Shown: positions 18,722-27,808 of the stretch, in pieces
Position numbering within the stretch: the stretch's first letter is position 1
Layout: every line of letters starts with the position of its first letter
Source: Acidobacteriota bacterium
GTDB lineage: Bacteria; Acidobacteriota; Blastocatellia; Pyrinomonadales; Pyrinomonadaceae
Length of the DNA: 64,000 nt
NCBI GenBank assembly: GCA_003223025.1
Contig: QHXR01000016.1
Coordinates: 270,971-334,970 of the forward strand
Direction: 5' to 3'
Made by a program: the position numbers and the translations under genes
Notes under the pieces: model-generated
The model's input: the letters and a program-made list of their open reading frames with translations, nothing else
Told to the model about the DNA's origin: nothing
The model's database searches: none

Positions 18722-20089
18722 ATGAAAGAGAAAGTTAGGGTCGCAAGCGGCCAGGGATTTTGGGGAGATCTGCTCACGGCTCCGGTCGATCAGGTCCGCG
18801 GCGGTCCGATCGATTACCTCATGCTCGACTATCTGGCCGAAGTCACGATGTCGATCATGCAAAAGCAGCGAGCCCGCGACCCGCAAGCCGGATACGCGAA
18901 AGATTTCATTTCGCTTATGCGCGAGATCCTTCCCGATTGTGTCGAAAAGAACATCAAGGTCCTCTCGAACGCAGGCGGCGTAAATGTCGCCGGATGTGCC
19001 GAAGCGATCAAAGATGCGGCACGCGATCTTGGACTGTCGGGAAAAGTGAAGATCGGCGTCGTCAGTGGTGATGACATTCTCGATCGTCTCGATGAATTCG
19101 CCGATCAAGGCGTCGAGATCACAAACATGGAAACGGGCGAGCCGCTTTCCGAGATCCGCGACAAAGTTCAGTCGGCGAATGTTTATCTCGGCGCCGCCGG
19201 ACTTGTCGAAGCTCTCGACAAAGGCGCGCAGATCATCGTCGGCGGCAGGCTTACCGATACCGGATTAACGCTCGCACCGCTGATGCATGAGTTTGGATGG
19301 AAGTTCGACGACTGGGATCTCGTTTCTGCCGGAACGATCGCGGGTCACATCATCGAGTGCGGAGCTCAATCATCGGGTGGAAATTGTCAGTACGATTGGA
19401 AGAACATTCCGGATCTCGGACGCGTGGGATTTCCGATCGTCGAAGCATTTCCGAACGGCGAGTTTATCGTCACAAAGCACGACGCTACCGGCGGCCGCGT
19501 AAACGTGCAGTCGGTGAAGGAGCAGTTGCTCTACGAGATGGGCGACCCGAAAGCTTACATCACGCCCGATGTCGTTGCGGATTTTTCATCGATCAATCTC
19601 GCACCGGACGGCGATAACCGCGTGCACGTTTTTGGTATCACGGGAAATCCGAAAACAGAATTCTACAAAGTCTCGATCGCGTACTCCGCCGGATGGAAAG
19701 CAGTCGGAACACTTGTCTACGCGTGGCCCGACGCATATGACAAAGCGAAGGCGGCGGACAAAGTTCTCCGCGACCGGTTGGATCGCCTCGGATTAAAGTT
19801 CGATCTCATCCTAACCGAATTCGTCGGCGTGAATGCCACTCACGGACATCTTGCGGGCGAGCCTTCTGCAGATATTCCCGAAGTCCAATTACGTTTTGGA
19901 GTGCGTGGTCAGAACAAAGCCGATGTCGAGAGATTTACAAAAGAGCTCGCTCCGCTGATCCTCACCGGTCCGCCCGCGGTAACCGGATTCGCCGGCGGCC
20001 GCCCGAAAGTCGAAGAGATCATGGCGTATTTTCCGGCGTTGATACCGAAGACACTGATCGAGACGAAGGTCGACGTTATCGAAGCGTGA
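18722..20089 (+). CDS. AtuA N-terminal-type (DUF1446) protein
   Basis: The 455-residue protein matches the DUF1446/AtuA N-terminal family ([17 protein letters not shown] at the start; [32 protein letters not shown] at the end). AtuA belongs to the acyclic terpene utilisation pathway, in which isoprenoid acyl-CoAs are degraded, but its biochemical step is undefined. Related proteins occur widely beside acyl-CoA genes. The matching C-terminal domain is a separate gene here, 3.8 kb away on the other strand (23880-24221). A terminator lies immediately upstream, so it has its own promoter. Confidence 0.88.
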   Translation: MKEKVRVASGQGFWGDLLTAPVDQVRGGPIDYLMLDYLAEVTMSIMQKQRARDPQAGYAKDFISLMREILPDCVEKNIKVLSNAGGVNVAGCAEAIKDAARDLGLSGKVKIGVVSGDDILDRLDEFADQGVEITNMETGEPLSEIRDKVQSANVYLGAAGLVEALDKGAQIIVGGRLTDTGLTLAPLMHEFGWKFDDWDLVSAGTIAGHIIECGAQSSGGNCQYDWKNIPDLGRVGFPIVEAFPNGEFIVTKHDATGGRVNVQSVKEQLLYEMGDPKAYITPDVVADFSSINLAPDGDNRVHVFGITGNPKTEFYKVSIAYSAGWKAVGTLVYAWPDAYDKAKAADKVLRDRLDRLGLKFDLILTEFVGVNATHGHLAGEPSADIPEVQLRFGVRGQNKADVERFTKELAPLILTGPPAVTGFAGGRPKVEEIMAYFPALIPKTLIETKVDVIEA

Positions 20090-20137
20090 GTACAATTTCG
20101 CCCCGGATCTGCCTAGACGGCACGGGTCAGAAGATGA

Positions 20138-20203
20138 TTTACAGGGATGAAGGTGATGGAATGGATGCTTTACATCCCTTTTATCCCCTTCATCCCTGTA
20201 AAA
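20138..20203. repeat. Intergenic palindrome, family A copy 1
   Basis: An imperfect inverted repeat has arms at 20138-20167 and 20173-20202 (TTTACAGGGATGAAGG... / ...CCTTCATCCCTGTAAA). A related copy is at 43746-43815, and both copies are followed by ATCCGCG-type sequence. It lies between convergent genes and may also end transcription. Confidence 0.8.
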
Positions 20204-20253
20204 CTTAATCCGCGCAGATCCGCCGGTTAAACTTCTTCCTATAAACGCCGACG

Positions 20254-21012
20254 TTATTTCTTATCCAGAAAGTTCGCGATTCCCTTCTTACAATCTTCGC
20301 TCATTCGCGCTTCGGCATTCGCTTTGGCACCGGCTTCGATCGAGGCGCCGAAATTCAACGAGTCCATCTCATAAAGCAGCTTTTTTGAAAGAATCACGGC
20401 TGATCGACTGACATTTTCATAGGCCGCGGCGAACTTCTCAACACCCTCATCAAAATGTTCATCGGGGATCGCATGATTCACGAGACCGAGCCGCTCAGCC
20501 TCGGTCGCCGAAAATTCAAATCCTTGCGTCGCGATCTCAAAAGCGCGTTTCTCTGAAACGTTTCTTCGCAAAAATGCCATCACGATGGCCGGAACGAATC
20601 CGATCTTCACTTCCGGATAACCGAATCGCGCGGACTCAGTCGCGATCACGAGATCGCACGCGGTCGCCAATCCGCATCCGCCCGCGAGAGCCCGTCCATG
20701 AACCGCGGCTATCACCGGAATCTTCACACGACGGATCAGCGCAAACAGTTCAGCGAGACTTCGCGCGTCTTGGAGATTCTCCTCGTAAGACGCTTCGCTG
20801 ATCTTCCGAAGAGATTCGAGGTCGGCACCCGAGCAGAAATCCTTGCCCGCTCCGCGAATGACGATCGCCCGCAGATTTTCATCCGATTCCGCATCGATCA
20901 GCGCGGCTTTCAACTCCGCCACAAGCGAGTCATTCAATGCATTGCGCTTCTCGGGACGATTGAGAGTAAAGGTCCGTACGCTGCCATTTGTTTCGATCAG
21001 TAGGTTAGCCAT
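20254..21012 (-). CDS. Enoyl-CoA hydratase/isomerase family protein
   Basis: The 252-residue crotonase-fold protein shows the CoA-binding and oxyanion-hole motifs GKDFCSGADLESL and HGRALAGGCGLATACDL. Of the two catalytic Glu residues of hydratases, the one in FGYPEVKIGFVP is present. The first is replaced by Gly (GGCGLA instead of GGCELA), so it may be an isomerase or another crotonase-family enzyme. Its start overlaps the four-helix-bundle gene by 8 bp. The role is presumably acyl-CoA or amino-acid degradation. Confidence 0.88.
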   Translation of the reverse strand: MANLLIETNGSVRTFTLNRPEKRNALNDSLVAELKAALIDAESDENLRAIVIRGAGKDFCSGADLESLRKISEASYEENLQDARSLAELFALIRRVKIPVIAAVHGRALAGGCGLATACDLVIATESARFGYPEVKIGFVPAIVMAFLRRNVSEKRAFEIATQGFEFSATEAERLGLVNHAIPDEHFDEGVEKFAAAYENVSRSAVILSKKLLYEMDSLNFGASIEAGAKANAEARMSEDCKKGIANFLDKK

Positions 21013-21358
21013 TTTTCTTTGCCGTCGTTCGAATCGAATTGATCAACTTAGTCACCTCGATCCGGTCTTCGTCAATCGATTCAAACACGGCTGCGCTTAA
21101 TAACCCTGAGTGAAGAAGAAGTTGCAGCCAGTACTCCGTATCCGCCGACTTTCTCCGCGCAACTCCAAATTCATTTATAAACGTTTCCCGGTTCTCGCCA
21201 AAGACCGCTTCCTTTACATGCTTTCCTATATTCGTACCCGAAACAAGCATCTCTTTGCTCAACACGAATTCTTTCCTTTCGTCTACGAGATACCGATAAA
21301 GCTTTACTATCCTGAGAGCGAAGGCGAATGACTTTTCTAGTACAACATTTCTTTCCAT
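21005..21358 (-). CDS. Four-helix-bundle protein (23S rRNA-intervening-sequence type)
   Basis: An AAGGAG site lies 7 nt before the ATG at 21358. The 117-residue all-helical protein matches the S23/four-helix-bundle family, with VLSKEMLVSGTNIGKHVKEA and ARRKSADTEYWLQLL. Relatives are encoded in 23S rRNA intervening sequences, act as DGR accessory proteins (Avd), or stand alone with unknown function. Upstream lies an AT-rich perfect 21-bp inverted repeat (21394-21451), which suggests a small mobile unit. Confidence 0.87.
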   Translation of the reverse strand: MERNVVLEKSFAFALRIVKLYRYLVDERKEFVLSKEMLVSGTNIGKHVKEAVFGENRETFINEFGVARRKSADTEYWLQLLLHSGLLSAAVFESIDEDRIEVTKLINSIRTTAKKNG

Positions 21359-21393
21359 GGGAGTTCTCCTTTGTTTGTTAATTTTGTAATTTT

Positions 21394-21451
21394 GTAATTA
21401 TTAATTCGGTAATTGAATTACGAAATTAATAATTACCGAATTAATAATTAC
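21394..21451. repeat. AT-rich perfect 21-bp inverted repeat
   Basis: Arms 21394-21414 (GTAATTATTAATTCGGTAATT) and 21431-21451 are exact reverse complements, with a 16-nt spacer. It sits 36 bp upstream of the four-helix-bundle gene. Composition is far more AT-rich than the surroundings. Confidence 0.9.
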
Positions 21452-21509
21452 TCCCGAAGGAAAAGCTAAGTCCTAAATAACGATTAATTTTCTAATACAG
21501 ATCTAAATT

Positions 21510-23741
21510 CTATTTCACCAACAACTCAGCTGCCTTATCGATCTCGGTCGCGAGTGCGTCGATGACTTCGGCTACTACTCTTATCTGTTCGCCGGCTTCT
21601 TTCCAGTCTCTTTGTTCGATCGCTTCGCGGATGCCTGGCATCGTTTTCACTCCGTAGCCGGTGTAGAAACCGGGAGCGTAGATCGCGTGGCGGAACCAGT
21701 CGCGACGCGGGAGACCTTCGCTTCGTGTCAGGGCTCGTTCGGTTTTGTACAGTGCTTCGTCTAGCGCGGCGCTCGAAACCTTTCTCACTTTTGCCGTCGC
21801 CTGATAATTTTTTACGCTGTCGTTCAAACGAGCGATGCTGTTCTGCAAAGGAGCGAAATTCACAAACGGCACTGCGGATTTTTCGGTCGGCATGACGTAT
21901 GTCTCGGTCGGATCCTGGACCGCCTTTAGCATTCCGGATGAGATCTGCTGGTTCAGTGTTCGCGTATCATCCCTCATTGTATCTGTCAGCTTCGTCACTT
22001 CGGTCGCATATCCGTTCAGAGTCTCGGCCAAATTCGAGAATTCAAAAGGAAGAGTATCGGCATTAGCAAGCCTCAGCGTGGTATGCCCGCACACCTTCGA
22101 AAGCGCGATTCCGTATGCGAATCCCGGATCACCAAACTTCGTGTAATGGTCGTACGAATCATAGATCGAGTGATACGATCCGCCGCCATCCTCGCCTCCA
22201 AATCCGACGTTCAACGATGCGATCCCGAGATGTTGTAAGAACGGCGTGAAGTCCGAGCCCGAGCCCAGAGGCGAGATCCGAAGATCCGCACGGTCCATGG
22301 CTTCGCGCTTCGCTGTCGGGGATCCGTTGATCGCCTGCTCGGCACGTGCCCGTTCCCAAACGCTGATCTTCGTCTGCGGATCCGGGACCGACTTTGCGAC
22401 CTCGTTCATAAATTTCTCGAGAGTATGTGAACCGCCGATGCCGAGAAATCCGCGCCCGTTCGAATCCGTGTTGATGTAGACCGCGGCTTTTTTTGATAGC
22501 TCCTCGGCGTGCTCTTCCACCCATTCGGTCGATCCGAGCAAACCTTCTTCCTCGCCGTCCCAGGCTGCGAAGACGATCGTGCGCTTCGGACGCCATCCCG
22601 ACTTCGCCAGCTCCGCGATCGCTCGCGCCTCTTCCATCATCGCTACCTGGCCGCTCGTCGGATCGTCGGCGCCGTTCACCCACGCATCGCGGTGATTGCC
22701 GCGGATGATCCATTGATCGGGCCGCTCGCTTCCGGTCATCTTTGCGATCACGTCGTAAATTGAAACCGTGTTCCAGTTGAATTCCAGTTTGAGATGTACC
22801 GTCGGAGTTTTATTCCCGAAGTGATAGGTGATCGGCAATGCTCCGCGCCACGATTCGGGCACGACCGCACCATCGAGATTTCGCAGCAGAGGAAGAGCGT
22901 CGGCGTACGAGATCGGAAGCACGGGGATCTTTGTTAGCGTCTCCGCGTTTTTGATTTCTATCCGTTTGGCGTTCTTCGATGCGCCGATTCCCTTCGTCAA
23001 CGGATCGCCAGGATACAACGGCATGTCCATGACCGATCCGCGCTGTACGCCATTCTCGCTCCGCCACGAGCCCTTCGGATAAACATCGCCCTGATAGTAA
23101 CCGTCGTTTCGCGGATCAGAATAGATGATGCACCCGACCGCTCCATGCTCGGCGGCGACTTTCGGCTTGATCCCGCGCCACGATCCGCCGTAACGGGAAA
23201 TCACGATCTTGCCATGGACATCGACGCCGCGGCGCTCGAGCTCATCGTAATCGGACGGCACGCCATAGTTCACGTAGACGAGCGGCGCCGTTACATCGCC
23301 GTCGATCGAATATGCGTTGTACGAAGGAAGCTGCTCGCGGAGTTGGCCCGATGTCGCATCCTCCTTCATTTCGGTTTCCTGAAGCTCGAGTTTGAATTTT
23401 TCGGGAGCAGTCATTTCGACGAGCCGCGTCTTCGGCGTCGGAAATAAGACCTGGAATTCTTCGAGCTTTGTATCATAACCCCACGCGCGAAATTGAGACG
23501 CGATGAAGTCGGCATTCTCTTTGTTGTACGCCGATCCGATGTGATGCGGACGAGACGACATGCGCTTCATCCAGTCGCGCAGGTTGTTCGGATTCAAGCT
23601 CGAGTCGAACTTCGCTTCGAGCGCGGTTTGCGCCGATGTCGAGTCACTCGAGAAGCCGAGCATTACCGGTGATGTCGATTGGCCGAAGATCGTCGAGCAG
23701 ATAAACAGAACGGACAGGACGCGTCCAAGGGATTTGAGCAT
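21510..23741 (-). CDS. M28 family carboxypeptidase, glutamate carboxypeptidase II-like
   Basis: The start is the ATG at 23741, with AAAAGGAG upstream and a signal peptide (VLSVLFICSTIFGQ); the longer frame is unlikely. The 743-residue exported protein has a PA domain (about 120-280). The M28 zinc peptidase domain follows: RGNHRDAW and GADDPTSG carry the zinc His and bridging Asp, AAWDGEEEGLLGS the catalytic and ligand Glu, and GGSYHSIYDSYDHY the last His. The C-terminus is a transferrin-receptor-like helical dimerisation domain. This is the PSMA/GCPII layout, which removes C-terminal Glu or Asp from peptides. Confidence 0.93.
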   Translation of the reverse strand: MLKSLGRVLSVLFICSTIFGQSTSPVMLGFSSDSTSAQTALEAKFDSSLNPNNLRDWMKRMSSRPHHIGSAYNKENADFIASQFRAWGYDTKLEEFQVLFPTPKTRLVEMTAPEKFKLELQETEMKEDATSGQLREQLPSYNAYSIDGDVTAPLVYVNYGVPSDYDELERRGVDVHGKIVISRYGGSWRGIKPKVAAEHGAVGCIIYSDPRNDGYYQGDVYPKGSWRSENGVQRGSVMDMPLYPGDPLTKGIGASKNAKRIEIKNAETLTKIPVLPISYADALPLLRNLDGAVVPESWRGALPITYHFGNKTPTVHLKLEFNWNTVSIYDVIAKMTGSERPDQWIIRGNHRDAWVNGADDPTSGQVAMMEEARAIAELAKSGWRPKRTIVFAAWDGEEEGLLGSTEWVEEHAEELSKKAAVYINTDSNGRGFLGIGGSHTLEKFMNEVAKSVPDPQTKISVWERARAEQAINGSPTAKREAMDRADLRISPLGSGSDFTPFLQHLGIASLNVGFGGEDGGGSYHSIYDSYDHYTKFGDPGFAYGIALSKVCGHTTLRLANADTLPFEFSNLAETLNGYATEVTKLTDTMRDDTRTLNQQISSGMLKAVQDPTETYVMPTEKSAVPFVNFAPLQNSIARLNDSVKNYQATAKVRKVSSAALDEALYKTERALTRSEGLPRRDWFRHAIYAPGFYTGYGVKTMPGIREAIEQRDWKEAGEQIRVVAEVIDALATEIDKAAELLVK

Positions 23742-23879
23742 GAAACTCCTTTTAATGTGTTCGAAGAATAAGAAGAAAGCGAGAGTATTGTATTTCAAAA
23801 CGAAATGACGGACGAGTTCTAAGCCGCAGCTCCGGCGAAAACTACCGAATCCCAAAACGAATGGGATCTCGAATTCAAT

Positions 23880-24221
23880 CTATAGATCTAACGCCGCTAC
23901 TTCGTCGTCTGACAATTCGATATTCATCCGCAGCAGCGCCGTCGAAAATGTCTTTCCTTGAGCATCAGTCATCAGGCTCAAAGTTCCGCCGCCGCCGAGC
24001 GATCCATGAAGAAGAAAGTTGAGAGCTCCGAGGTTCGGAAGCTCAAATCGTTCGACGTCGCCCTTTACCATCTCGCCGAAATGTTGTTTGACCTTGTCGG
24101 CGGTGATCTCGCGGACGAGAAGCGGATAGAATTCGTCCTTTAGCGCTATGATCCCGACATTCGCCGTGTCGCCTTTATCGCCGGAGCGAGCATGTGCAAG
24201 TTTGAGTAAAGAAATTTTCAC
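23880..24221 (-). CDS. AtuA C-terminal-domain protein
   Basis: The start is a GTG at 24221 with AGGAG 8 nt upstream. The 113-residue protein carries the hallmark LAHARSGDKGDTANVGI and the HGSLGGGGTLSL loop of the AtuA C-terminal ferredoxin-like domain. In many bacteria this domain is fused to, or directly follows, the DUF1446 domain. Here the partner is the gene at 18722-20089 on the opposite strand. They probably form one complex. Confidence 0.9.
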   Translation of the reverse strand: MKISLLKLAHARSGDKGDTANVGIIALKDEFYPLLVREITADKVKQHFGEMVKGDVERFELPNLGALNFLLHGSLGGGGTLSLMTDAQGKTFSTALLRMNIELSDDEVAALDL

Positions 24222-24270
24222 CAGCGTCTCCTGAGAACTTTTAATTGAATTTTGAATCTACGACGATTAT

Positions 24271-26136
24271 CTACTTAGAGCTCACTCGCCGCAATAACTC
24301 CGTCGCCTGACGACGCTCTCCGACCAACGCGGCGTCCTGAACGTCCGCGGTTGACGAGAGATATTCCTCGAGCGCGGCTTTCGCGTCGTTTTTCCTTCCC
24401 TGCTCCGCGTACAGCATACCGAGTCTCAAGAATACGGTCTTCGAGTCGTTGAGATACTCGTTCCGCGCTTTATCTCGAACGGCTTCGAGCTCGGCAAGTG
24501 TTTCCGGTTTCCGATTTTGAGTGTAAAGCACAACGGCAAGCTTTTCAGTCAGAGCCGCGTGATAGATCGGAAGCCTTTCCCGAGCGGATCGCAACGACGT
24601 TTCGGCTTCGTCCAAGCGCCCCAGCCTGACGAGAGCAAACGCCTGGGCTTCGTACGCTTGGAAGAGCGAGAAGGCATTGATCTGCGCCGGATCGGATGCG
24701 ATGGCATCCTTCGCGGCGGTCACCGCCTCCTCGAATTTTCCGAGAGCGATTAGCGCCCGTGCTTTGGCGACGGCCGCTCCGGGACTTGGCCGGATCTGCA
24801 AAGCCCGGTCCGATGCTTCGAGCGATTCCTGTTTGTTCGATGTCGTCGCAGCGAGGTTTTGCCATGCATGCGACGCCCCCGGATCGATCGCGACCGCGTG
24901 TCGCCACAAAGTTTCGCCGTCGGACCAGACGCCGTTGTAGGCGATCGATTTTGCAGCGAGCGCGAGCACTACGATCCCGAATACGGTTCCGGCGACTAAT
25001 CGCCGAGAGGCGAAATCTTTCTTTCCGAGCCAGTTCGCGATAGCCGGGACGACAACGATCAACATGCCGGCGAGGGGAAGATAAAGATAGCGATCGTGAA
25101 CGAGTTGTTCGTTTGAAAAAGTCGCCGGGTTCATCACCGGCAAAAGCGTGAGAACAAATAATGCAAGACCGAATGTCTGGATCTCAGTTCGTCGAGCGAG
25201 TATCCACAGGATCCACAGCACGAGCGCCGAAACGATCACGGGGATCACAACATCAATGATGCCGACATCCGCCGCTCGGATCGGATGAGCCGGCCCGAGC
25301 GATATGGGGAAGAAGATCTGGCGCAAATAAAATAGGAAGATTTTCGGGATGCTGAGAAACGCGTGGTTTCCCAGAACCGGATCGTCGACGGGAATCATCA
25401 AAGCTCCGAGCACGCGGATCCGAACGATGAAAAATGCGACGGCTGCCACCAGATACAGGAGCGCGGTCTTGACTGCGGACGCGTTCGATCTCTTTTCTTC
25501 GAGCTCTGTATTTCGAAAGATCAGCCAGTAAAGCGGCGCACAAAAGAGAGCGACTTCCTTCGCTCCGATCGCCAAAAGATAAGTCACGACTGACAGAATT
25601 AGAAAAACAATCGCGCGGTTCATCGACGATCGTGCTTCAGCATATTTCTGAGCGAGAATGAGCGAGGTAAAAAGAAACAGACTCATCAACGGATCCGTCA
25701 CGCCCGAGATCCATGCGACGTTCTCGACATGCACGGGATGGACGGCAAACGAAATTGCGATCGCAGCGGCGGTGAATCTCTCGCATCGCATGCGTCGAAG
25801 AAATACAAAAAGCAAAAGACACACGGCCATGTGAAGCAAGATATTTGTCAAATGCCATCCCCATGCCGCCGACCCGAATAGTTTCCAATTGACGATCATC
25901 CACGCGACAAAGGTCGGGCGAAAATAATTGCTCGCCGCGACATCGCCTCCGCCCTTGAAAGCCCATACGTCCGACGTCAACGCAGTGCCGTAAAGCTCGG
26001 AGCGCTGGATCATCGGATTTCGCAAAACCTGGCGCGTGTCGTCATAGACGAAGTCGTTGCCGAGCGAGTTCGCGAAAGTACAAAAGGCGACAATTCCAAT
26101 GACGGCGTATATAAGTAGATCGTTTCTTGAGAGCAT
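24271..26136 (-). CDS. TMTC-like polytopic membrane protein with C-terminal TPRs
   Basis: The 621-residue protein has about ten hydrophobic helices in residues 1-400 and TPR units from about 410 (HAWQNLAATTSNKQESLEAS, AFALVRLGRLDEAETSL). Early acidic motifs (NDFVYDDTRQVLRNP) and NYFRPTFVAWMIVNW resemble GT-C glycosyltransferases of the TMTC/PMT type, which transfer sugars from polyprenyl-phosphate carriers outside the membrane. The substrate is unknown. The crotonase gene ends 8 bp upstream. Confidence 0.82.
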   Translation of the reverse strand: MLSRNDLLIYAVIGIVAFCTFANSLGNDFVYDDTRQVLRNPMIQRSELYGTALTSDVWAFKGGGDVAASNYFRPTFVAWMIVNWKLFGSAAWGWHLTNILLHMAVCLLLFVFLRRMRCERFTAAAIAISFAVHPVHVENVAWISGVTDPLMSLFLFTSLILAQKYAEARSSMNRAIVFLILSVVTYLLAIGAKEVALFCAPLYWLIFRNTELEEKRSNASAVKTALLYLVAAVAFFIVRIRVLGALMIPVDDPVLGNHAFLSIPKIFLFYLRQIFFPISLGPAHPIRAADVGIIDVVIPVIVSALVLWILWILARRTEIQTFGLALFVLTLLPVMNPATFSNEQLVHDRYLYLPLAGMLIVVVPAIANWLGKKDFASRRLVAGTVFGIVVLALAAKSIAYNGVWSDGETLWRHAVAIDPGASHAWQNLAATTSNKQESLEASDRALQIRPSPGAAVAKARALIALGKFEEAVTAAKDAIASDPAQINAFSLFQAYEAQAFALVRLGRLDEAETSLRSARERLPIYHAALTEKLAVVLYTQNRKPETLAELEAVRDKARNEYLNDSKTVFLRLGMLYAEQGRKNDAKAALEEYLSSTADVQDAALVGERRQATELLRRVSSK

Positions 26137-26144
26137 TGAATCTT

Positions 26145-26720
26145 TTAGTTTAGAGCCAGGTCGAGAGGATCATCCGCGATCGCCGATACGAGTCCGATCG
26201 AAAGAGCCTCGTGTGCATTCAATCTCTTTGCGGTGAAGAACATTTCAAGCGACATCGGTTCACCTATCAACCGGGTCAGTCGCTGCGTTCCGCCCCAACC
26301 GGTCATGATCCCGAGGGTCGCACCCGGATGAGAGAAAACAGCCTCGGGTGATGCGATTCGTTTCTTGCACGACAGTGCGAGATCGAGAGCTCCGCCAAAA
26401 CAGAGACCGTTTACCGCTGCAACCGTTTCACATCCAAGCTCGGCGATCGCGTTCATCAAACGCTGTCCGCGAAGCGCGAACTCTATGGCTTCGTCACCTC
26501 CAGCTACAGCAGCGATCTCGCGGAGGTCCGCTCCCGACGCGAATACCCCGCTTGTACCGGTGAACACGAGCGACGCAATCTCGGGACGAAGTGCAGTATC
26601 GGCGACGATCTCAAATAACGATTCGAGGACCGCGATCGAAAGTGGGTTGCGCGTTTCGGGTCGGTTGAACTTTACCACAACGCTGCGCCCGACATCCTCG
26701 ACAAGTATGGCGTTAGACAT
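26145..26720 (-). CDS. Short enoyl-CoA hydratase/isomerase-like protein
   Basis: The 191-residue crotonase-family protein keeps the N-terminal beta-beta-alpha core (FNRPETRNPLSI, GVFASGADLREI, VNGLCFGGALDLALSC, GWGGTQRLTRL). It stops after LSIGLVSAIADDPLDLALN, about 60-70 residues short of the usual C-terminal helical trimerisation region. The usual catalytic Glu positions read Asp and Gly. It may be a truncated gene or a divergent family member. It is divergent from the pyrophosphatase gene, with 29 bp between starts. Confidence 0.8.
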   Translation of the reverse strand: MSNAILVEDVGRSVVVKFNRPETRNPLSIAVLESLFEIVADTALRPEIASLVFTGTSGVFASGADLREIAAVAGGDEAIEFALRGQRLMNAIAELGCETVAAVNGLCFGGALDLALSCKKRIASPEAVFSHPGATLGIMTGWGGTQRLTRLIGEPMSLEMFFTAKRLNAHEALSIGLVSAIADDPLDLALN

Positions 26721-26749
26721 TTCGTTTTACGGGCTAAATAATAAGGCTT

Positions 26750-27358
26750 ATGTTTCGCACCGACAAAGCGCACCCGTGGCATGGTATCGAGATCGGCGAG
26801 AATGCGCCGAATGAAGTGACCGTTTTTGTCGAGATCGTTCCACGCGACACCGTGAAGTACGAGGTCGATAAAGACACGGGTTATCTGAAGATCGATCGGC
26901 CTCAGCAGTACTCGAATGTCGTTCCGGCAAACTACGGTTTCATTCCGCGGACGTATTGCGGACGCCGGATCGCCGATCTTGCGCGAAGCAAGACGAGCAT
27001 CGAGATAACTGACGGCGATCATGACCCGCTCGACATTCTGGTGTTGAGCGAGCATCACATCCCGCGTGGCGACATCATCTTGAAAGCGGTTCCCATCGGC
27101 GGATTTTGTTTGGTCGACAACAACGAGGCGGACGACAAGATCATCGCGGTATTAAAAGGCGACAAGGTTTTCGAACAGTACACCGAGATCTCGCAACTTC
27201 CCAAAGGAATTCTCGAGCGCTTCGAACATTACTTTCTTACCTATAAAAGTTTGCCGGACGAGCCGAATGTATGTGAGATTCCTTATTCGTACGGCCGCGA
27301 CGAATCTTATCAAGTGATCGGCGCGGCGGTCGCCGATTATGCGGAGTTGATCGGATGA
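26750..27358 (+). CDS. ppa: Inorganic pyrophosphatase
   Basis: The 202-residue family I soluble pyrophosphatase hydrolyses PPi to two phosphates. It has the substrate-site segments KYEVDKDTGYLKIDRP and PANYGFIPRTYCG. The signature acidic cluster DGDHDPLDILVL carries the metal-binding aspartates, and DNNEADDKIIAV is conserved. Length is slightly above the 175-residue minimum. A palindromic element follows. Confidence 0.96.
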   Translation: MFRTDKAHPWHGIEIGENAPNEVTVFVEIVPRDTVKYEVDKDTGYLKIDRPQQYSNVVPANYGFIPRTYCGRRIADLARSKTSIEITDGDHDPLDILVLSEHHIPRGDIILKAVPIGGFCLVDNNEADDKIIAVLKGDKVFEQYTEISQLPKGILERFEHYFLTYKSLPDEPNVCEIPYSYGRDESYQVIGAAVADYAELIG

Positions 27359-27433
27359 TGTTGAAACGAGTCACATAGCTTCCTCTTAAAGCTGAAAGCT
27401 CTTTCTTGTGAATGTCGGCTTAAACGCGAGGCG

Positions 27434-27612
27434 GAGAACCACCCCGTCAGCCGAAGCGGCTGCGACCCCTCCTTAGGAAGGAGGGGAGTCGATGTTTTTT
27501 TGTAAGCGTTTGGATCGAATTTGGTTGGTGCCGAAAAACATAACATCAACCAACAAAGACTCCCCTCCTTCCTAAGGAGGGTGCCGAGGCTTTGGGAGGC
27601 GGGGTGGTTCTC
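27434..27612. repeat. Large nested inverted repeat (MITE-like)
   Basis: Outer arms 27434-27446 (GAGAACCACCCCG) and 27600-27612 are exact complements. Inner arms 27467-27490 and 27558-27581 pair (CCCTCCTTAGGAAGGAGGGG type). This is most of the 450-bp space between ppa and the lipase gene. No transposase is present. Confidence 0.85.
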
Positions 27613-27808
27613 GGTCTCGCGCACCTCGGAACTCGAGTTTCGATTTCCGCGGATTTGCATAACTTCGCATCGCGTTTTAGTGTATTCCTACACATCTGCT
27701 CTCGCGCCGGCCGCCCTCGCCGGAAACGATATTCCTCATCCGCATGTCCGAATCCACTTCGGAATGATGGCCCGCTATTCAAGCAATAATAATTCAAGGA
27801 GAATTGAA

